A stretch of 36,905 bases of DNA from Phoronis australis (taxonomy: Eukaryota > Phoronida > Phoronidae). The notes beneath the pieces were generated by a model. The model worked only from the letters and a program-made list of their open reading frames with translations. It searched no databases and was not told the DNA's origin. The position numbers and the translations under genes were made by a program. The stretch spans positions 1,466,013 through 1,502,917 of the forward strand of contig NMRA01000008.1 of assembly GCA_002633005.1 (NCBI GenBank), in the 5' to 3' direction. Shown piece by piece: positions 31,641 through 36,905 of this stretch; positions within the stretch are counted from its first letter, which is position 1; each line of letters begins with the position of its first letter.

Positions 31641-34628
31641 TCGATAAACCGTAAGTCCAGTAACTGATTTATATTTCTACATATGATTACTCAATTGGAT
31701 GACTGAAAATTTTCATCGAATTAAAAGCAGATTGTTATAAAGTCAAAAATCTAAACATTACAGGCTTTCTATTTTCAAAGATACTTTTGCTGAGTCATCG
31801 ATACTTTTTGTAGGTATATGGCTAAATACACGGACAAGTCAACAAGGTCCTACACTGATGGCCTTAGTTACAAATCACAATGTAACGTTAGAAAACTACA
31901 AATAGAAGTAAAATAAGAAAATTACGTTAGCAAAATTAAATGACATGTACAGAGTGTCCCAAAATGTAATCACATTTCAGTACAACGCCGGGAGTTCAAA
32001 TTGAGTTACGGTGGATCAGACTCTGCGCTCTTGTCTTCTTATTGTTGTAACTTATTATAAAAGTAGGTACATGAGTCGCCGCGTACTCGGTATGCACTGG
32101 AATGACAAACGACTCAGTTTTGGAGAACGAAGCTTTATAGCGCTCCGCTACTGGGAATGCAAAGACCATGGCAAAGACAATCAACGTTCTTGCTAAGTAG
32201 GTATACGATGCAATTATTTTGGTTTAAAGGCTTCAAACTTTTTCAGTCACCAGCAATGGTGCTCAAAAGTCAATAAACACTGGCAGTTATTGTCATTTGA
32301 AGGTCGAATTATACGTTTGGGGAACCCTGTATAACAGATATCTTAAAATTCGTTCAATGAAATATTTTCGGAGAAGTGTCGTGAATAAACATGATTTTAT
32401 TTATCAGGGAAAAACTCACTTGTCCACTGAAGATTAGGGAAGTGATCAGTCACCCTGTCTCGTGCGTCACCCGCTCGTTGTTACAGTGATTATCTGGGCT
32501 GCGTTCAGTTTCGTAGACCCAAGACACTCGCGAAACGCTTATTTGCAGCTCAAAATCTCCGCTTATGGAACGCAAAACGGTGAACTCAATCCAGTGATTC
32601 AACATCCCGGCCTCACAGACCAATCACTTGCCGGTGTGATCTTGTCTTTCGCAAGATTTATGGAACGCATATCCAGGGTGTGTTCAGTGGACACAAGCAA
32701 GGCACTTGCAGCGCGAACGGGAATACTGAATTCTATCCCTTATTCAACATATTCCACGTCACTTTTTACTGACCGCGTTTTCTAGTGTACGCTAGTATGT
32801 TTCCGAATATCAATGCGTGCGCGAAACATTTGCCGTGGCGTCTTGCGTGATCTCGGTTTTTCACCAACGAATGTCTCGCGTTTGCAGAACTCATCCCTGT
32901 TCTAACAAGGCACGCCTTTCTCGGTAGAACAGAAAATCGCCACGACAAGGAGCTTGTCGATCTTATCTTACTTTTTCCATGTACATAGGAATCTCCTTGC
33001 AGATAGGTGGCGCCACGTTACAGATTTCCGCCGTACTTGGCTGACAATCTGGCATCGGAAATGTAAACATTTTGGACAATGCCGGTGTTCGCATTCAGTG
33101 CGGACACATACATATTCTAAAGCAACAAATGAAATCGCTCAAACGTGTAATTATTGGCCAATAGTGGAAAAAAATAGACTTGGCACATTTCCAAAAGCAC
33201 AATCTTGGCCATTTGGGTAACGATTAGCCTACCTGCAAAGTACGCTGGATGTTGTGAAGGAGTACTTGCGGGCCGTTTTCACTGATTGGTGGGCGATGTC
33301 TTGGAAATCAACTACTAGTGGACGCTCAGGGCCGGAGCTTTATAACTGTGGCTTGGAGGCCCAAGAAATCTTAATCTGGCATTGAGCTTCTGTAAGTAGG
33401 CTTAGTATGTTTAGCAAGTAGAATTTTTATTTGTTCGAGGATCTCGTATCCGTCGGTGAAAGTACAAAACCAGGTAAAACATAAGTACCCTATATCCTTT
33501 GTCAATGTTTACTGTAAAGTTCTGTTTGAAATTAACTTGATTACGTACATAGACATCTTAATACTGTATTGTCCATGGTTACGTTTTTTATTTGACCTAT
33601 CGCCAAGATTATGACGGACGGCTTAATTGACCAATCAGAACGCAGCATTCTTGGCACACCTTCGGCTGCTTTTCCAAGCCGCCATTTTACCCGACAAACC
33701 ACACGCAGTCGAGTAAAACTTACTTTAGTCTATAACTCAGTCAAGAAATTGTACGCTAAGAATGGGGAAACGGTGCTGATGTGACATGTGTAGCACCGAC
33801 AGCTGTTATGCTGCTCCAGAATAATATCTCGTCATTTTTTGACATGTTCTAAGCCGAAAAATGATGTTGAAAAGCGTACGTAAACTATGGATCAAAGTGT
33901 ACGGCCACATGAGCAGCTGAACTTAGCGATGTTGCTTGATAACTCGAAGGCTATAATAAACACAAATATATTAATTCCAAGATACGCACTTTTCAGCTTG
34001 GTGGCTATGGTGCAGGGCTATCTCAGATTTTGACTCCCAAGTTGGCTACGTCTGGCCGCCCGTCTCGGCACCTGCTGGATCTCAGCACTCTAGCGGTAGT
34101 CCCCGGAAATTGTTGTTTTCAAGGACATTTTTATTTTATGCTTTTTTATTTATTTCAACCTAATGGGCATTATTTAATTTCGTATTAGAGGTACATTTTT
34201 GTTATTCATAAACCGTAAGCTGGCGTTCAACTGAACTTCTCTCCCGGTCAAAATTCAGAGATTCGCCGGATCGGCACAGGGAAGGGCACTGGATTACTGC
34301 CGGAACTCAAAGCCTTGGTCGAGCTGTCGTCACTAAAAATAAACTGTTGAATTACTTTTTGATGTGTACCTCTAGTATACACTATGTCTGTAGAGTTAGA
34401 GAGAGCTCATTTTGGAGTTGTTCAAACATGATATTTAGATTTATGAAGCTTTAAAAAAGAATTTGAGTTATTTTCGTAAATACCCTATTTTTGCAACTAC
34501 CACACCAGACTTGTAATCTTTTGTAACCGTACCACGACTTAATGATCATGCTACCTTCAAAATTAAATGAAAGCTACCNCAAGCAAAATGAAACAGCAAG
34601 AGCGTGAAGCGTGAGGAAATATTGAGTT
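31641..34628. other. Noncoding, nothing recognised
   Basis: Three kilobases with short frames only. The 107-codon frame at 32462-32785 resembles no family I know. An ACCAATCAGA (CCAAT-box-like) sequence near 33630 sits in GC-richer sequence that could be a promoter, but no gene follows that I can identify. There is an N at 34579. Confidence 0.35.
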
Positions 34629-34862
34629 CAGTAACTAGGACCGGTAGTGGAAGAGGGGCGGGGGGTTAGACCCCAGATCGCGGCGGAATAGTGTTCCTGT
34701 TTTTTTTTAGTCCACCGATAGATTTACTGAACAGAAGGTCCAATGGTCTACATCCCTGGCCCCTGCAACTTTCGGGCAGCCTGTGCACATACAATCGCAT
34801 TTTGCCCAATTCCACGAGGCAACATATGTTGGGCCCCCTGTGGTATCCTAGATCCGCCACTG
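34629..34862 (-). mobile_element. hAT-like family 2 element (about 234 bp)
   Basis: The end at 34838-34862 is the reverse complement of CAGTGGCGGATCTAGGATACC. The opposite end reads CAGTAACTAGGACC, sharing CAGT and CTAGGA with the terminus but missing its middle. The interior shares a TTGTATGTGCACA-like block and the GC-rich run with the copy at 13761. The flanking 8-mers do not match. Confidence 0.55.
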
Positions 34863-36250
34863 AATTCCAGACATAAATTTTACTTAGACACAGCCCTAGA
34901 CCTACCGGAGCTAACTGTTTGTCCAGGACGAGATGAGTGTGTACCTGAGCTATGAACCTGAATTTTTTTATCAAAATATTTCGTTACAAGATTAGAAAAG
35001 CTATCGAGTTGTGACCTACTTTTCATTTGGCGAAATTTAGCAGACGACAGAATAAAAATATCGGTGAATCTTCACTGATTTTATTCGAAAGAACATGAAA
35101 TCTATGGAATCGTACAGATAATTTGACTTTAAGGTACATACCCAGCTTTACATGAACATATCGTATCAGTGTCCTTGTCATTTGTCAAGTGAAGGTGGCC
35201 CCGAGGCCGAGGGGTTCTTCGGATTTTCGCTGGCTCCTCGAGCACTTATTTTTGCATCGTCACCTTTACAAATTCCCATATTATGAACGTACGATTCACT
35301 GTTGAAAAGCATCGCCTCTTGTCTCTGTCGACGCGTTTTCAAATAGTGCAAAAACACTCATCGATTCCACCAGGAACGTCGTTTGGCGACAGCGTATTTG
35401 CCTCTGACATCTCGATTGAATGTCGGGTATCACGTAACTTTTCGCATTGGGGCGGAGCTTGCGATAGGTCAAATTGTACAAAAAACAAAATTTGAGACAA
35501 AATGGGTGACAGATTTAAATACTTCTTTAACTGACGAGTTGTGGCGGAAAGCCCACAGTTATACTTTTAACTTTGCGAATTCGTTTGACGCATTGAATCC
35601 TTAGCATACACTAACACTTTTTTCGTAAAAATTATAGTAGCCGTTTCGCAAATGCGCAGTTTTTGCGGGGAAGAACCAGAGAAAATTTTCATTTGTATTA
35701 GTCATGTAAATGTGTGCAATTGCCTTTAATTTATGATATTGAGGAAATAATCTTAGGCAGATTCACAGAACCAAAATTTTTTAATTTTAATTTAATAATC
35801 ATCTCAGGTAAGCATCTCATATACCACCAAAAATTTGTCAAATGCTTGCCTTTGTTTCAATTTATTAAAACAGAAATACTTGAATAATACAAAACTGAGA
35901 AATTTATTTTCCCAAAAAAGCCAATTGCTAGTTTTTAAAAGTCGTTGGACCCCTATGGTTCCTCTGTTTGCAGAAGACTAAAAATATTATATGGGTCAGG
36001 GTGAATTTTAGTGACGTATTGTTCTTAATCGTCTCGGTTCAATTTTACTGCTTTTTCATATTGTTTGTGAGCATGACAAAACAAATGTTTTAAAAAAATG
36101 CGCAACCTTGAGCATTTTTATAATTCAAGATCGCAGCATCCGCCATCTTGAATTTCGCCCAATTTCCATATTCTGTACATGATGATCCTGCAATGTATCG
36201 TTTCAAAGTTTTCTGGGACAGGAAGTTCATTTGTGGCACTATTTTATGAA
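34863..36250. other. Noncoding, nothing recognised
   Basis: AT-rich. Two overlapping frames of about 70 codons at 35283-35604 have no recognisable content. Confidence 0.4.
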
Positions 36251-36251
36251 T

Positions 36252-36303
36252 TCAAGGTCAAACTCAAGGTCAAACTCAAGGTCAACTTAGAGGTCAAAGG
36301 TGA
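36252..36303 (+). promoter_or_regulatory. Tandem nuclear-receptor half-sites ending in a DR1
   Basis: TCAAGGTCA occurs at 36252-36260, 36264-36272 and 36276-36284, a strict 12-bp period. It is followed at the same period by AGGTCA-A-AGGTGA (36291-36303), a direct repeat with one-base spacing. TCAAGGTCA is the extended half-site bound by ERR and SF-1/NR5A receptors, and DR1 is bound by HNF4 and RXR partners. It may equally be a short minisatellite with no regulatory role. Confidence 0.4.
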
Positions 36304-36738
36304 AGCTGAACTGAAATAAGGAAAACCACCTCTTTTGGCGGACGAAATGTTAAATGTATGGGAAAGACTATACCAACATCTTTCAATTTCTTTTCTGATT
36401 GCGAAATATCTTAATTAGATATCCTCCTAAAATCTCAACAACTGAAGTCACGGCAATATCGCGTGTTCTTTGTGAATAACGTAGAGAATATATCTGAAAC
36501 TAAATAAGGCGATCCAGATCCTCCCAAGGATACTATTGTTTCATGAAATGAAGAATATAAATCGGTAAATAAAACAACAAGAATGGATCAACTGAAATTT
36601 GAAATTTTCGGAGGTAACAACTTCCTTTATCAACAAAAACAGAAATAAAGTAAAATCAAACACAAAATGACAATTGACATATAAGATATGGTGTAATGAA
36701 AATGATACATTTTTGCGTAAAAAATTCAATGACATATT
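36304..36738 (-). other. AT-rich sequence, distal part probably Penelope-like 3' UTR
   Basis: This lies downstream, on the - strand, of the GIY-YIG fragment that stops at 36739. The first 200 bp or so (about 36540-36738) probably belong to the same retroelement's 3' untranslated end. The boundary is not visible. Confidence 0.3.
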
Positions 36739-36903
36739 TTAAGAAGTTTTTATGTTCAATCCATGAGGTTCTATTGTATTCAGTTTGTCTATCCAATATT
36801 GTTCTCTTTTAAGTCTGTGAGGGGTACTGGGGTGTTGGAGTTTTTCTATTATTTGTACAGAAAGATCTTGAATATTATGGTTTTTGGAATTGAAATGATT
36901 ACC
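36739..36903 (-). CDS. C-terminus of a Penelope-like retroelement protein (GIY-YIG region), partial
   Basis: Fifty-four codons run in from the window edge and end in TAA (36739-36741). The pattern HFN (3 residues after the edge), IQDLSVQIIEKL, then LKREQYWIDKLNTIEPHGLN matches the typical end of the GIY-YIG endonuclease domain in Penelope-like elements (R-E-x-Y/F-W-I-x-x-L-x-T-x-x-P-x-G-L-N). In those elements the domain follows a reverse transcriptase and nicks target DNA. The reverse transcriptase would lie beyond the window. The visible part has no stops, so the copy may be fairly young. Confidence 0.8.
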   Translation of the reverse strand, partial: GNHFNSKNHNIQDLSVQIIEKLQHPSTPHRLKREQYWIDKLNTIEPHGLNIKTS

Positions 36904-36905
36904 TA

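Overview
The window is animal nuclear DNA. It has spliced genes with GT-AG introns, no prokaryotic operons, AT-rich spacers, microsatellites and a dense load of small transposons. The intact gene is a CYP2-clan cytochrome P450, and there is also a tetraspan membrane protein resembling the MS4A (CD20-like) family. P450 exon fusion, abundant MITEs, Penelope-like remnants and single N's in homopolymer runs suggest a marine invertebrate (amphioxus, hemichordate or similar). The species cannot be fixed from the sequence, and this placement is inference.

Layout. 1-200 is a GAT/GGT microsatellite. 1054-1512 is the tetraspan gene, with a probable 5' UTR splice acceptor just upstream. 1.5-5.2 kb is noncoding, with the first copy of a 146-153 bp MITE family and a long degenerate GTG/CAC tract. 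6.3-20 kb shows no gene I can support. It holds tRNA-derived sequences, several foldback elements, a 0.9 kb inverted repeat with a THAP-like zinc-finger start in both arms, and the second MITE copy (inverted).

20403-28952 is the P450 gene on the + strand: seven coding exons that splice in frame to 508 residues with all P450 signatures. Its introns carry a hammerhead-like inverted repeat (intron 2), a tRNA-like sequence and a foldback (intron 3), and the third MITE copy only 14 bp after the intron 6 donor.

29.4-31.3 kb holds a matched hAT pair: a 1.27 kb element and its 156 bp internally deleted derivative, each with an 8-bp target duplication. The larger one contains a nested copy of a second hAT-like family that recurs at 13.76 and 34.6 kb. 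A degraded Penelope/hammerhead-type tail lies near 31.6 kb. The right edge contains the C-terminus of a Penelope-like GIY-YIG domain on the - strand. A 12-bp-period array of nuclear-receptor half-sites lies at 36252-36303. The two genes show no functional link. The rest is a mosaic of mobile-element debris.
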